Positions 8,916 through 19,800 of a DNA stretch of 64,000 nt are shown one piece after another. Where the stretch lies: positions 1-64,000 of the forward strand of contig NZ_JQDZ01000125.1 in NCBI RefSeq assembly GCF_000764205.1. Reading direction: 5' to 3'. The notes under the pieces were generated by a model. The model was not told the DNA's origin. It saw only the letters and a list, made by a program, of their open reading frames with translations, and searched no databases. Each line of letters begins with the position of its first letter. Position 1 is the stretch's first letter. This DNA comes from Thalassotalea sp. ND16A. GTDB taxonomy: Bacteria > Pseudomonadota > Gammaproteobacteria > Enterobacterales > Alteromonadaceae. Made by a program: the position numbers and the translations under genes.

Positions 8916-11246
8916 TTAACGCCACGGCCAAAAAGGCAGCAAATCATCACGATAAGTCTGAGCCTTTATATTGGTGCGGCTTATCTGAAAAACAACCATG
9001 CCAACTTCGCCAGTATTAAACTGCTTGGCATTTATCGACTTGTACCTGTCGACAACGCTAGTTACCGGCATACGCCATCGATTTAAATAGCCGGCGCTGT
9101 GCACCACATATTTCGGCTTAACGGTGTTAATAAACGCCTGGTTTGAAGAGCTTTTTGAACCATGGTGCGGGGTAAACAAAATATCCACCGGAGATAGCTT
9201 AGCCTGTTTTAGTAATTGCAATTCTACTTGTTGAGAAATATCTCCTGGCAAAAGCACTTTATGCACACCATCCGAAATTTCAAGCACACAAGAGTCGTCA
9301 TTGCTTTTGCCGACAGCCTGCTCTGGCCACAGCGATTTTATCTTAAGTTGTTGCCAAACAAATTCTTTTCCGGCTAAACAGTTTTTGCTATTAATCGGGT
9401 TTGTCTGCCCGACAGTGGCAAAATTTAGCATATAACGCTGAGCCAAGTGTTTGCTGATGACAACAGGCAAACCACCGGCGTGATCATTATCACTGTGGCT
9501 GACGACAAACCAATCGAGTGAGGCTAAACGATGATTGCGCAGATAAGGTTCAATGGCCGAGTCAACAAAATTAAAGCCGCTGGCAAAGGCAGCTCCACTG
9601 TCATAGAGAATCGCTTTACCTTGCTTTTCAATTAATACGGCTAAGCCATGGCCAACATCAAAAGCGGTAATTTGCCATGAGTTACTACGTTGTAAATAAG
9701 CTCTATAACCAATATCAATCAGAAAGATGCTCAAACTGAGTGAGGCAAGCATTAGCCATAGAGTTTTTCGCGTAAACAGACGCAGGCTCAACAGAAAAAC
9801 GGCTGCCGCCGACAAGACTATCAACACCACCGTTAGTGGATTGAATGGTACGATAAGCGCGTCAAATTGGCTAAGAAACGCTAAAAACCAATAAGCGGCA
9901 TCAAGACAAGATAACGCCAGCTGGAATAATCCCTCTGACAACGGCTGATAAATCAACAGTGCTAAGGTCGCCAATAACGTGATCGGGATCGCCGTCATCG
10001 ATAAAAACGGCACTACGACAAAATTCGCTAGCGGCGCTAACAAGCTAACCTGCTTAAACAGCAACAAGGTTAACGGCATCAGAAATACACTGATGCTGAT
10101 TTGCAGCAGTAACAGCGACAATAAAATCCGTTGCCACTTTAGTCGCCCCGTGAGTAAATACTGCCATCGCCAAAAGCCATACATGATAACTATCACCGCC
10201 GATAAGGACAGGTATAAACTGCTGTCTAAAATGGCAAACGGCTCAAGCAAAATAATGAAAAAAAGGCTGAGCAATAACCAGCGTATTATCGACACTTTTA
10301 TTGCTATTAAGCGTAAGCCATAATAAACCAGCAACATGATCAACGCTCGCATGGTTGGCATTGAAAAACCGGCAAGGTATGCGTAAAAACCAGCCAGAGA
10401 TAAGCTTGCCAGCATAGGCAATAAAAACAGATATCGTTGCGAAAGCAGTCTTGCCGGAAACAAGTAGAGACAATATTTCATCAGATAAAAACCAAGCGAG
10501 GCAATTAATCCTAAATGCAATCCGGAAATTGCGATCAAATGCTGGGTACCGGTATTTTGCAATACTTGCCAGGTCGATTTATCAATATGGGATTTTTCGC
10601 CAATCGCCAACGCCAATAACAAAGGTTTTAACGGGTGAGCTATTGCACTGTTCAAGGATAAATATAATTGCTGCCGTAACGATTGCTGGTGTGCAAGCAC
10701 TTGATTGATTGCTGATGGTTTAACATAGCCACTCGCTACGATATTTTGCTGTAGTAACCAGCGCTTGTATGAAAAGCTGCCGGCATTAGCAAAGCCGTGT
10801 GCAGGCTTTAATTTCACCCGTAACTGAACACTGTCACCTTGTGCCAATAGCATATTGGCCTGTCGAAATGACAACCTGACCACAAAGGGGTGAGCAAGTT
10901 CTTGCTGATCAAAAGCGTTAATCAATAAGTTAAATTTAAGAGAATCAGTGCTATGGTTTACCACCGTGGTGACCTTACCCTGAACGATGTGATCATGGCT
11001 GTGCAAGCTATTCGCAGCAATGTTATTTGTCAAAAAGGAAGTGTTATATTGGTGGCCGGCAAATAAAATAAAGCTAAAGCCGAACAAAAATGCCTGTAAT
11101 GACAGTAATTTTTTATTTAATCGAACAAAAAACAGCAAGCAAAAACAAGACAATGCCAGCGATAACAGATAAAATAACTCAGGCACCTTAGGTAAAAACA
11201 GCGCGCTAATTGCGCCGGCAATAAATAGCAGCAACCACCGTTCCAT
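8916..11246 (-). CDS. comEC: DNA internalization-related competence protein ComEC/Rec2
   Basis: Inner membrane channel for uptake of single-stranded DNA in natural transformation. 776 residues. Order: two N-terminal membrane helices and a DUF4131 segment (about 1-190), the Competence membrane domain (about 195-500, with GTQHLIAISGLHLGL typical of the family), and a C-terminal metallo-beta-lactamase-like domain from about 520 with SHSDNDHAGG and HHGSKSS. ATG start. The metal-binding motif looks intact, so the nuclease-like domain may be active. Divergent from the DUF2062 gene. Confidence 0.93.
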   Translation of the reverse strand: MERWLLLFIAGAISALFLPKVPELFYLLSLALSCFCLLFFVRLNKKLLSLQAFLFGFSFILFAGHQYNTSFLTNNIAANSLHSHDHIVQGKVTTVVNHSTDSLKFNLLINAFDQQELAHPFVVRLSFRQANMLLAQGDSVQLRVKLKPAHGFANAGSFSYKRWLLQQNIVASGYVKPSAINQVLAHQQSLRQQLYLSLNSAIAHPLKPLLLALAIGEKSHIDKSTWQVLQNTGTQHLIAISGLHLGLIASLGFYLMKYCLYLFPARLLSQRYLFLLPMLASLSLAGFYAYLAGFSMPTMRALIMLLVYYGLRLIAIKVSIIRWLLLSLFFIILLEPFAILDSSLYLSLSAVIVIMYGFWRWQYLLTGRLKWQRILLSLLLLQISISVFLMPLTLLLFKQVSLLAPLANFVVVPFLSMTAIPITLLATLALLIYQPLSEGLFQLALSCLDAAYWFLAFLSQFDALIVPFNPLTVVLIVLSAAAVFLLSLRLFTRKTLWLMLASLSLSIFLIDIGYRAYLQRSNSWQITAFDVGHGLAVLIEKQGKAILYDSGAAFASGFNFVDSAIEPYLRNHRLASLDWFVVSHSDNDHAGGLPVVISKHLAQRYMLNFATVGQTNPINSKNCLAGKEFVWQQLKIKSLWPEQAVGKSNDDSCVLEISDGVHKVLLPGDISQQVELQLLKQAKLSPVDILFTPHHGSKSSSNQAFINTVKPKYVVHSAGYLNRWRMPVTSVVDRYKSINAKQFNTGEVGMVVFQISRTNIKAQTYRDDLLPFWPWR

Positions 11247-11396
11247 AGTGAATTGTCCATAACAAGTTGCTAATTAATTAAACAGTATAGTCGCTATTTC
11301 TTTTCCTATACTTTAATCAACTTGCTATTTTACCTAGCGGCGTTGTTCGTTGCATGACAGATTTGTATTAATATAAACTCAATTTAAACGTTAAAT

Positions 11397-11906
11397 ATGC
11401 CCAAAAAAATGATCAAAAGATGGTTACCAGATCATCACACCATTAAAACCAATAAACACCTGCAAATTTTCGGTGATGTTTTGCATGATGCAAATTTATG
11501 GCATCTTAACCGTCGTTCGGTGGCGAAAGCCTTTGCTGTGGGATTATTTTTTGCATTCATCCCGGTACCGTTTCAAATGGTACTGGCCGCGGGCATGGCC
11601 ATTTTAGTGCATTCCAATTTGCCCTTGTCGATAGCACTGGTATGGGTAAGTAATCCGTTAACCATACCGCCAATATTCTACGCTTGTTATAAATTAGGCA
11701 CAGTGTTAATGAATGTGCCTCCGCAAGAGTTTGCCTTTGAATTAAGTTTTCAGTGGTTAACCAACAGCCTTTCCACCGTTGCCGGGCCATTTTTATTAGG
11801 TTGTGGGGTGAGTGCGGTATTTTTCTCAATTGTCGGCTACTTTAGTATCAACCTGATCTGGCGCTATTCGGTGGCGTCAAACTGGAAAAAACGCCAACAG
11901 CGCTAA
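11397..11906 (+). CDS. DUF2062 family inner membrane protein
   Basis: 169 residues matching the DUF2062 pattern: RRSVAKAFAVGLFFAFIPVPFQM, then a hydrophobic stretch and SNPLTIPPIFYACYKLG, with a last membrane segment near 130-155. Three to four membrane helices. The family is widespread in gammaproteobacteria but its function is not known. It is divergent from comEC (150 bp between) and ends two bases before a perfect palindrome that can terminate transcription from both sides. ATG at 11397 used; ATG at 11409 is an alternative. Confidence 0.88.
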   Translation: MPKKMIKRWLPDHHTIKTNKHLQIFGDVLHDANLWHLNRRSVAKAFAVGLFFAFIPVPFQMVLAAGMAILVHSNLPLSIALVWVSNPLTIPPIFYACYKLGTVLMNVPPQEFAFELSFQWLTNSLSTVAGPFLLGCGVSAVFFSIVGYFSINLIWRYSVASNWKKRQQR

Positions 11907-11907
11907 T

Positions 11908-11955
11908 AAAAACAGGGGGCAGAGTCAGGTTAACCTGACTCTGCCCCCTGTTTTT
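11908..11955. terminator. Perfect 48-bp palindrome, bidirectional terminator
   Basis: The two 24-base arms (11908-11931 and 11932-11955) are exact complements with no spacer: A-run, CAGGGGGCAGAGTCAGGTT, then AACCTGACTCTGCCCCCTG and T-run. It sits between the convergent DUF2062 gene and the 464-residue gene, with A/T runs at both ends that suit termination in both directions. GC-rich GGGGGCAGAGTC motifs resemble REP-type repeats in proteobacteria, so it may have arrived as a mobile repeat. Confidence 0.85.
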
Positions 11956-11956
11956 A

Positions 11957-13351
11957 TTATTGTAAGCTGATCTCGATTCTGTCGGAGGAAAAACCCGGTG
12001 TTTGAAAGCCGATAAAACCTATGGTTTGGTTAATCCTGTCGAGTACAAAAACTTGCTCAGTATAAGGGTCTCTTAACTCGGTTTCATTGACAATGTGCTG
12101 TTGTTGTTGAGCATTGTGATGCTCTATATCCAACTCAAGGCTGAGCAAGGTTAATCGTCTAACTGCTTCCAGATCGGTCACTCTAATTATATATTCAGCT
12201 AACGATGTCGGGTTCGAGCATGACATGATTTTTCCTACCGGGTTATACAACAACCAGTACACATAACTGGCACTGAACTGTTTCGGGCAACTGTCAACCA
12301 CAGAGTTTACTGGCACAGCCAAACTATGCTTCATTACGGAGTAATCCAGCGATGACTGCTGGCTATAAACATCCAAATAATTGCCGTGACGGTTCAAGGT
12401 AGCATTCACTTTAAACAGAGGTTTTAACGCCAATGTGCCGAGCTGCTCAAATGTGCTTAGCTGTTCAAATATATCACTGTCTTGATACGTGTCTAAACTC
12501 GAGAGTAACTTCTGCAAGTTGCCCCACTCGCCTAGCATCACCTTAGTAAAACTTCTCTCATCATCGCTAATCATCGTTCGCCACATTTCAGGTATTAGCG
12601 CTTGTCGGTGCTCGTCTGCCAGCGGTGATAATAGTTGTTGCAAGAGCAAAAAATGACGTTCAATAGCTTCCCGGCAGATCATTTTAGTCATTAAACTATT
12701 GGTGGAACTCAGCACCATCCGCCAAAAACGAATATCCATATCTAACAGACTTTTCGTAATGTGGCGATCAACTAAGGCGAGTTTTTGGCCGACAACCATT
12801 AAATAAAGCTTTTGTGAAACTAAGAGTCTTCTATAACTCATAGTTACATTGCTAGCTATGGCGGTTTCTTGCCAGTAGGTAAAATTGATTAATTGTTGAT
12901 AATTCGCGATGATTTTTCTATTTTCTGCTAATAATTGTGTTACTTGCGCAGAATTCACATAAAAAGCTGGGCGTGACTTGTCTGCCTGACAAAACTTTTT
13001 GTCTTGCCGAAAGCACACTTGCTTGATCTCATCTTCATTGATAATTCTAATAGTTTTAGCATCAGTCGTTGTGGCAACAGCAGCAGAAAAATTAGTCTGT
13101 TTAGCGATTGCGTTTGCCAATTCCATGCCTGTTTTCAGCGGCGTTTCCGAACTAAGCCCTAAAGCATAACTATGAGCATTATCGGCTCGCACATTAGTCG
13201 GTAGTTGCTGTATGGTTTTAATTTTAGCGATTGATGATTGGGAATAATCCTGGTCTGCGATATTAATCGCAATCCAAAGCAGATAGAAAAACAGCGGCAA
13301 CCCTAAGGCAATGAGACAAAACCATTTAACCACTTTGAAAATACTTTTCAT
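11957..13351 (-). CDS. Unrecognised membrane-anchored protein
   Basis: 464 residues from an ATG at 13351 (MKSIFKVVKWF), chosen because AAGGACAGG lies directly upstream; an earlier in-frame start at 13378 would add nine residues. Residues about 5-28 form one membrane anchor, with the rest probably periplasmic: an Ala/Thr-rich segment, two cysteines (VCFRQDKKFC) and a long helical region. No family is recognised. It lies leftward of lolCDE in the same direction, separated by a 48-bp hairpin. A link to envelope functions is only suggested by position. Confidence 0.75.
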   Translation of the reverse strand: MKSIFKVVKWFCLIALGLPLFFYLLWIAINIADQDYSQSSIAKIKTIQQLPTNVRADNAHSYALGLSSETPLKTGMELANAIAKQTNFSAAVATTTDAKTIRIINEDEIKQVCFRQDKKFCQADKSRPAFYVNSAQVTQLLAENRKIIANYQQLINFTYWQETAIASNVTMSYRRLLVSQKLYLMVVGQKLALVDRHITKSLLDMDIRFWRMVLSSTNSLMTKMICREAIERHFLLLQQLLSPLADEHRQALIPEMWRTMISDDERSFTKVMLGEWGNLQKLLSSLDTYQDSDIFEQLSTFEQLGTLALKPLFKVNATLNRHGNYLDVYSQQSSLDYSVMKHSLAVPVNSVVDSCPKQFSASYVYWLLYNPVGKIMSCSNPTSLAEYIIRVTDLEAVRRLTLLSLELDIEHHNAQQQQHIVNETELRDPYTEQVFVLDRINQTIGFIGFQTPGFSSDRIEISLQ

Positions 13352-13375
13352 CACCTGTCCTTGTTGTGCCAATAC

Positions 13376-13424
13376 CAATCAGCATAAGTATATAGCCAAC
13401 TCAGTGCTTATGCCGATTGGTATG
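13376..13424. repeat. ATACCAATC inverted repeat
   Basis: ATACCAATCAGCATAAG and CTTATGCCGATTGGTAT form a 17-bp imperfect hairpin around a 15-bp loop, between the 464-residue gene and lolE. A shorter ATACCAA...TTGGTAT pair occurs at 22055-22079. It probably is a small dispersed hairpin element and may also mark the end of the lolCDE transcript. Confidence 0.6.
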
Positions 13425-13426
13425 AA

Positions 13427-14686
13427 TTATCCACCTTGACCAAGCACTTGCGCCGGTTCAATTTTGGTGGCGCGCCAGGCCGGATAAAGCGTTGCTAGCA
13501 AGCTTAATATTAATGCCGATAGCACGGTAAAAATAACATCGCGGCTATCTAACTCGGTCGGTAAAAAATCGATAAAATAAATATCAGCCGATAAAAACTT
13601 GGCATTGAAAGTCGATTCAATGCTGCGCATGATCTCAGTTAAATTCAGCGATAAATACGCCCCTAAAATTGCGCCTGATAGTGCGCCCAAGATGCCATTC
13701 ACCAAGCCTTGATAAACAAAACTGAGCATGATGGTTTTTGGTTTAGCGCCCATGGTTTTTAATATCGCAATATCGCCTTTTTTATCGTTTACCGCCATAA
13801 ACAGACTGGAAACAATATTGAAACTGGCCACCGCGATCACCAACAGCATAACCACGAACATCACCGTGCGGACTAATTGGATATCGTTAAAGACATGGCC
13901 CTGAGTACGAGTCCAGTCGTTCATGTAGACGTAAATGTCCAGTTGCTGGCCTATATCTCTGACAATGGCTGGCGCTTGAAATACATCATCAACGCTGATG
14001 CGCAAACCATGAACATTGCCGCCGAGGTTGGCGATTTCACTGCCCAAAGCTAACGGCATATACGCCAGTGTTTCATCGATTGAGCCGCCAAAATCGAAGA
14101 TGGCAACAATGTTCATATTGCGTTTTTTCGGTGCGGCAAACGGCTGAGTTTTGCCAGTGTCATTGTTGTCATTCATCCGCGGCAAGATAAGTTGTACGCT
14201 ATCGCCCACTTTTACCTTTAATTTTTTCGCAATGCCGGCACCAATCACTAATGAATGACCCGTTAACTGTTGCCAGGAACCACTGCTGATAAAATCATCA
14301 ATACTGGACACTTTCGTTTCTAAATCGATATCGACGGCTCGCACTTCCAATGCTTTTAACTGTTCACCTTTTTGTAATAATCCGCCCATTTTTATTACGG
14401 GCGCTGCAGCGGTTACTTGCTCAAACTGCTCGAGTTCTGCGACCCGTGCTGGCCAATTATCGATAGGCTTGGTTACGGCAATGTACTCACCGTGCGGAAC
14501 AATGGATAACAAGCGTTTGGTGAGTTCTCGCTCAAAACCGTTCATCGCTGACAATACCAGGATTAATACCATCACCCCCAGGCCAATACCGATTGTCGAT
14601 GATGCGGAAATAAACGAAGCGAAGCCTTTACCATGGCGCGAGCGCACATAGCGAAGACCAATAAAAACACTTAACGGTTTAAACAT
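13427..14686 (-). CDS. lolE: Lipoprotein-releasing ABC transporter permease LolE
   Basis: With LolC and LolD, releases outer-membrane lipoproteins from the inner membrane to LolA. 419 residues (E. coli 414). One membrane helix near 25-50, a periplasmic domain (about 50-260), then three helices (about 270-410), the MacB/LolE topology. It is the last gene of the leftward lolCDE operon and overlaps lolD by 8 bp. Assigned LolE rather than LolC from gene order and from sequence features such as [21 protein letters not shown]. Confidence 0.94.
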   Translation of the reverse strand: MFKPLSVFIGLRYVRSRHGKGFASFISASSTIGIGLGVMVLILVLSAMNGFERELTKRLLSIVPHGEYIAVTKPIDNWPARVAELEQFEQVTAAAPVIKMGGLLQKGEQLKALEVRAVDIDLETKVSSIDDFISSGSWQQLTGHSLVIGAGIAKKLKVKVGDSVQLILPRMNDNNDTGKTQPFAAPKKRNMNIVAIFDFGGSIDETLAYMPLALGSEIANLGGNVHGLRISVDDVFQAPAIVRDIGQQLDIYVYMNDWTRTQGHVFNDIQLVRTVMFVVMLLVIAVASFNIVSSLFMAVNDKKGDIAILKTMGAKPKTIMLSFVYQGLVNGILGALSGAILGAYLSLNLTEIMRSIESTFNAKFLSADIYFIDFLPTELDSRDVIFTVLSALILSLLATLYPAWRATKIEPAQVLGQGG

Positions 14687-15356
14687 CGACGAGTTTCCCG
14701 TGATCGAGTTTTAATTGCCGGTCCATGCGAGCGGCCAGGGTTAAATCGTGGGTGACCACCACGAAACTGGTATTTTCAGAGCGGTTTAACTCGGTGATCA
14801 GCTGAAATATTTGCTCCGCGGTATCAAAGTCTAAATTTCCTGTTGGTTCATCAGCTAAGACCAGTGAGGGTTTAGTCACCAGTGCTCGTGCGATGGCAAC
14901 ACGCTGTCTCTCGCCACCCGAAAGCTCGCTTGGGCGATGATGCATACGGTGCGCAAGTCCGACCTTTTTCAACATTGCTTGTGCTTCATGCAAGGCAACT
15001 TTGGCTTTATCACCACGAATAAGTAACGGCATCGCCACATTTTCTTCGGCGCTAAATTCCATCATTAAATGATGAAACTGGTAAATAAAGCCCAAATGCT
15101 TATTGCGAAATTCTGCGCGTTTTGCCGCAGACAACTGATAAATATCAACATTATCGATACTGACATTACCTGACGTGGGCGTATCTAAAGCGCCGGCCAA
15201 ATGCAAAAATGTACTTTTTCCGCAACCTGAGCTGCCGACAATCGCTAACAATTCGCCAGGTTTTACTTGCAAGTCTAGCCCGGTTAATACGGCAGTGGTT
15301 TGTGGCCCCTGTTGATACTCTTTGATTAGTTGTTGGCAAACTAATACATTACTCAT
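14679..15356 (-). CDS. lolD: Lipoprotein-releasing ABC transporter ATP-binding protein LolD
   Basis: Cytoplasmic ATPase driving lipoprotein release. 225 residues (E. coli 233). Walker [10 protein letters not shown] (near 37-45), the Lol-type Q-loop [12 protein letters not shown], signature [15 protein letters not shown] and Walker [13 protein letters not shown]. Overlaps lolC and lolE by 8 bp each, so the three proteins are translationally coupled. Confidence 0.97.
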   Translation of the reverse strand: MSNVLVCQQLIKEYQQGPQTTAVLTGLDLQVKPGELLAIVGSSGCGKSTFLHLAGALDTPTSGNVSIDNVDIYQLSAAKRAEFRNKHLGFIYQFHHLMMEFSAEENVAMPLLIRGDKAKVALHEAQAMLKKVGLAHRMHHRPSELSGGERQRVAIARALVTKPSLVLADEPTGNLDFDTAEQIFQLITELNRSENTSFVVVTHDLTLAARMDRQLKLDHGKLVDV

Positions 15357-16590
15357 GTCTTAAAACCTCAGCCGGTTGTGTTTTGGATGCTCGATACGCA
15401 GGGTATAGGGTGGCAGTAAAGCTCATTAACAGTGCCGTGATAATGATGATGATCACTTGCGGATACTGTAAATCGATTGGCAAGGTTTGCATAACAAAGC
15501 CTGAGCCTAGAATATTTACGCCAAACAATGACAGCACACTATTGATATTTAAGGTGAATATCACACCAAGAAGCGACCCTAACAGTACTCCCCAGAAACC
15601 ATTGACCATACCCTGAGTGATGAATATTTGCAGCACTTGTCTGGGTTTTAACCCTAAGGTTTGTAATATTCCGATTTCCCCTTGCTTGTCGATCACCACC
15701 ATGACCAATGCCGAAACTATATTAAAGGCGGCGACGGCAACAATTAAGCCCAGCATTAACCACATCATGTTTTTTTCAATTTGTACCGCGGCAAACAAGT
15801 TACCCTGGCTTTTATCCCAGGTAGTAAATTTTAAATGGGCTAAATCAGCTTTATCAGCAAATTGCTGAGCAATAAGTTTGGCATCGAAGGCATCATCTAA
15901 ATACAATCGAATATTATCGACACTCGCCTTGTCTTTTCTTAATAACCTGGCGGCGTCCTGGCCGTGGATCAACACCATATGATCGTCTACCTGCGAGCCT
16001 AAGTGAAACACCGCCACCAAGGTAAATTTACGTTGCACCGGGACGCGGCCCATAGGGGTAAAAATGGTTTTGTTGGGCAACGCTATCCGCACTTGCTCGC
16101 CGATGCGTATGCCGAGTTTACGAGCCAGCGCAACGCCCATGATCACCCGATATTCACCGGCGATCAGATCGGCTAACTGACCTACTTGCATATTGTCATT
16201 GAGCAAGGAGTATTGCTGTTCATGCTCAGGATAAATGCCTTGCATTAGCACTCCAGACAGTTTATCAGGTGACTGGATAAAGGCTTCACTTTCCAAGTAA
16301 GGTGTGGCGCCCTGCACTTGCTCTGCAGTTTCGAGTTGGCTGATTAATTCAGGCCAGTTATCGATACCACCCTTTTCTGTGGATTGCACCAACACATGCG
16401 GCACTAAACCTAAAATGCGTTGTTTTAATTGCCCTTCAAAACCATTCATTACCGAGGCCACAGTAATTAATGAGGCAACCCCTAATAAAATGCCGGCAAT
16501 GGAAAAAAAGGTGATAAAAGATACAAAACCTGAGCGGTTTTGCGAGCGAGAATAACGAAATCCGATAAAAAGACTAACCGGTTGAAACAT
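15349..16590 (-). CDS. lolC: Lipoprotein-releasing ABC transporter permease LolC
   Basis: Second permease of the LolCDE complex and the one that recruits LolA. 413 residues (E. coli 399). Same topology as LolE: a helix at about 25-48, periplasmic domain, three C-terminal helices. First gene of the operon, with ATG at 16590. The 236 bp upstream, shared with mfd, hold a family B hairpin repeat. Confidence 0.95.
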   Translation of the reverse strand: MFQPVSLFIGFRYSRSQNRSGFVSFITFFSIAGILLGVASLITVASVMNGFEGQLKQRILGLVPHVLVQSTEKGGIDNWPELISQLETAEQVQGATPYLESEAFIQSPDKLSGVLMQGIYPEHEQQYSLLNDNMQVGQLADLIAGEYRVIMGVALARKLGIRIGEQVRIALPNKTIFTPMGRVPVQRKFTLVAVFHLGSQVDDHMVLIHGQDAARLLRKDKASVDNIRLYLDDAFDAKLIAQQFADKADLAHLKFTTWDKSQGNLFAAVQIEKNMMWLMLGLIVAVAAFNIVSALVMVVIDKQGEIGILQTLGLKPRQVLQIFITQGMVNGFWGVLLGSLLGVIFTLNINSVLSLFGVNILGSGFVMQTLPIDLQYPQVIIIIITALLMSFTATLYPAYRASKTQPAEVLRHE

Positions 16591-16709
16591 TTATATTTAT
16601 AATTTGTAGGTAACCTTGTAGGGAATGATAAAAGCTTGCTTGGGTGAGTACAAGTGATGATCAAAATAATCTCGGCTTTTAACGTAAAAAATTGTGTAAT
16701 TGTCGATTT

Positions 16710-16763
16710 ATACCCGTTACCACTCAAAGTGCTGAAACCAGCATCTTGAATGGTAACGGGTAT
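16710..16763. repeat. Dispersed repeat family B, copy 1
   Basis: A 54-bp hairpin element. ATACCCGTTACCACTCAA at the left end is complementary, with one mismatch, to TTGAATGGTAACGGGTAT at the right end; the loop carries AGTGCTGAAACCAGCATC. It lies between the divergent lolC and mfd genes. A near-identical copy is at 23748-23805 and a half copy at 28657-28694. Confidence 0.8.
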
Positions 16764-16826
16764 CAGATTAGAATGATCGACGTTAACAGCATCAATTTCA
16801 GCTAAACATAGAGAACCAGTCAACCC

Positions 16827-19800
16827 ATGAGCCAAAGCAGCAGTATTTTTTCACCGTTATTACCGGTAAGTAAGGCAAGCGCAACCAATAAAGATAAAAA
16901 GCAATGGGCAAATTTTTATGGCTCGAGTGCCAGTATTGCGATCTATTCTGGCGCCGCCAAATGCGCTGGCTTAACCTTGCTAATCACCGAAGATACCGCA
17001 ACAGCGCTAAAACTCGAACATGAACTGTTAAGCATTAACGACAACTCACTTGATATTTGTCTGTTTCCTGACTGGGAAACCTTACCATATGACAGTTTCT
17101 CACCGCATCAGGATATCATTTCGCAACGATTGCAAACGCTATATCGCCTGTCACGAATGGACAAAGGCATAGTCATCGTACCGGCCCATACGTTAGTGCA
17201 CCGCATTGCGCCAAAGCAGTATATTGAAGCCAATAGCTTGTTAGTACAAACCGGTGATAAAAAAGATTTGCATCAATTGCGACAAGAACTTGAAGCCAGC
17301 GGTTATCGTGCGGTCGAACAAGTACTCGAACATGGTGAATTCAGTGCTCGCGGCGCAATTTTAGATTTGTTCCCGATGGGCTCAAATCATCCATTTCGCC
17401 TGGATTTCTTCGATGATGAAATCGACAGCATTCGCACCTTTGATGTGGACGATCAGCGCTCAAAAGATGCCATTGCCAACATAGAACTATTGCCGGCGCA
17501 TGAATTTCCCAGCGACAGTGATGCCATTAATTTATTTAGAAACCAGTATCGTGAATTGCTAAAAGCAAATAACGAAAAAGAATCGGTTTATCATAATGTC
17601 ACCAAGGGCATCATGCCGGCAGGTATTGAATACTACTTGCCGCTATTCTTTAGCGAAACCGCGACCCTGTTCGATTATTTACCTGCACAAACGCAAGTGT
17701 TGATCCATGGCAATATTGATAAATCGCTTGAGCAGTTTAGTTTAGATACGCAATACCGTTATGATGACAGGCGCTATGATCCATTACGTCCGCTATTGTC
17801 TCCGGAGCAACTATTTCTCACTCGTGAGCAACTATTTGCCCAATTAAAGTTACACGACCGGGTGAATATCAACCACGACGCGCTTGCTGACAAGGCCGGT
17901 AATGTCAATTACCCAACCCAGTCTTTAGCAGACGTTGCGGTCAATCATCAATCAAAACAGCCATTGCAAGCGGTGTGTCAATTTTTACAAACGGCACAAG
18001 ATATCAACCAGCAACTGTTGTTTATCGCCGAAAGTCAGGGCCGTAAAGAAACCTTATTAGAATTACTGGCCAGGGAAAAAATCAGCCCCGAATACGTCGA
18101 CAACATCAGTGACTTTATTAATGGCGATATAGATATTGCCATTACCGTCAATGCCCTGGCACACGGTTTTGTGGTTGCAGATAAAGCCAATGAGCTCAAT
18201 TTTGCCATCATTACCGAAGATGACTTGTTTACCGACCGGGTGAAACAAGCACGGCGACGCACAAAGCAACAAGAAACCAATAGTGAAGCGATATTTAAAA
18301 ACCTTACCGAGCTATCCATTGGTCAACCTGTGGTGCATATCGAACATGGCATAGGTCGCTATCAGGGACTGCAAACCTTTGAAAACCAAGGTATAAGCAC
18401 CGAATTTTTAATGCTCACCTACTTAAACGATGCAAAACTCTATGTGCCGGTAGCCTCTTTGCATTTAATTTCCCGTTATTCAGGCACCAACAGCGACACT
18501 ACGCCGATACATAAACTCGGCAGTGACTCCTGGAGCAAAGCAAAGAAAAAAGCGGCAGAAAAAATCAAAGATGTGGCTGCCGAATTACTGGATATCTACG
18601 CCACGCGCGAAAGCAGTCATGGTTATGCGTTCAAACGCAACAAAGACGATTATATCAGTTTCTCTGAAAGCTTTGGTTTTGAAGAAACCGAAGATCAGCG
18701 TAACGCCATCACCAATGTGATTGCGGATATGCTCGATCATAAAACTATGGACCGACTGGTATGTGGTGATGTCGGCTTTGGTAAAACGGAGGTGGCAATG
18801 CGGGCAGCATTTATCGCCGCCAACGACTCAAAGCAGGTGGTGATATTGGTGCCAACAACGCTGCTGGCACAACAGCATTATGAAAACTTTAGAGACAGAT
18901 TCGCCAATTCTCCGGCAAATATCGAAGTGCTGTCGCGCTTTAAAACAGCGAAACAACAAAAAGAAATTATTGCCAATATTGCTACCGGGCAAATCGATAT
19001 TTTAATTGGCACCCATAAATTACTTTCTGATGACATTAAATTCAAAGATTTGGGCTTGTTGATAGTCGATGAAGAACATCGCTTCGGGGTGAAACAGAAA
19101 GAAAAAATTAAGAAGCTTCGCGCCAATGTTGATATTTTAACCCTAACGGCAACGCCTATTCCCAGAACCTTGAATATGGCGATGGGCGGTATGCGCGATC
19201 TGTCTATTATCGCAACACCACCGGCAAAACGTCTGGCAGTAAAGACTTTTGTACGCGAACGTGACAACGGCTTAATTAGAGAGTCTATTTTACGGGAAGT
19301 GTTGCGTGGCGGACAAGTGTACTTTTTGCACAACAATGTGCAAACCATTGAAAAAACTGCGCAAGAAATACAAGACTTGTTGCCAGAAGCAAAAATCACC
19401 ATCGCCCATGGGCAAATGCGCGAGCGTGAGCTAGAACGCATTATGAGTGATTTCTATCATCAAAAATTTAATGTGCTGGTGTGTACCACCATCATCGAGA
19501 CCGGCATTGATGTGCCCAGTGCTAATACCATTATTATGGACCGGGCCGATCATTTAGGCCTGGCACAATTGCATCAATTGCGTGGCCGCGTTGGTCGCTC
19601 ACACCATCAGGCTTATGCCTACTTATTGACTCCGCACCCAAAACGGATCACCAAAGATGCGGTAAAACGTTTAGATGCAATCGCCCAGCTGGAAGATTTA
19701 GGTGCAGGTTTTGCACTCGCCACTCACGACCTGGAAATTCGTGGTGCCGGTGAATTACTCGGCGAAGATCAATCGGGACAAATGGCTAGTATCGGCTTTA

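Noticed and set aside
18878-19441. 187-codon frame on the minus strand
   Set aside because: It lies fully inside mfd, antisense to its conserved translocase domain; the protein is Ser/Ile/Phe-rich and has no family features.
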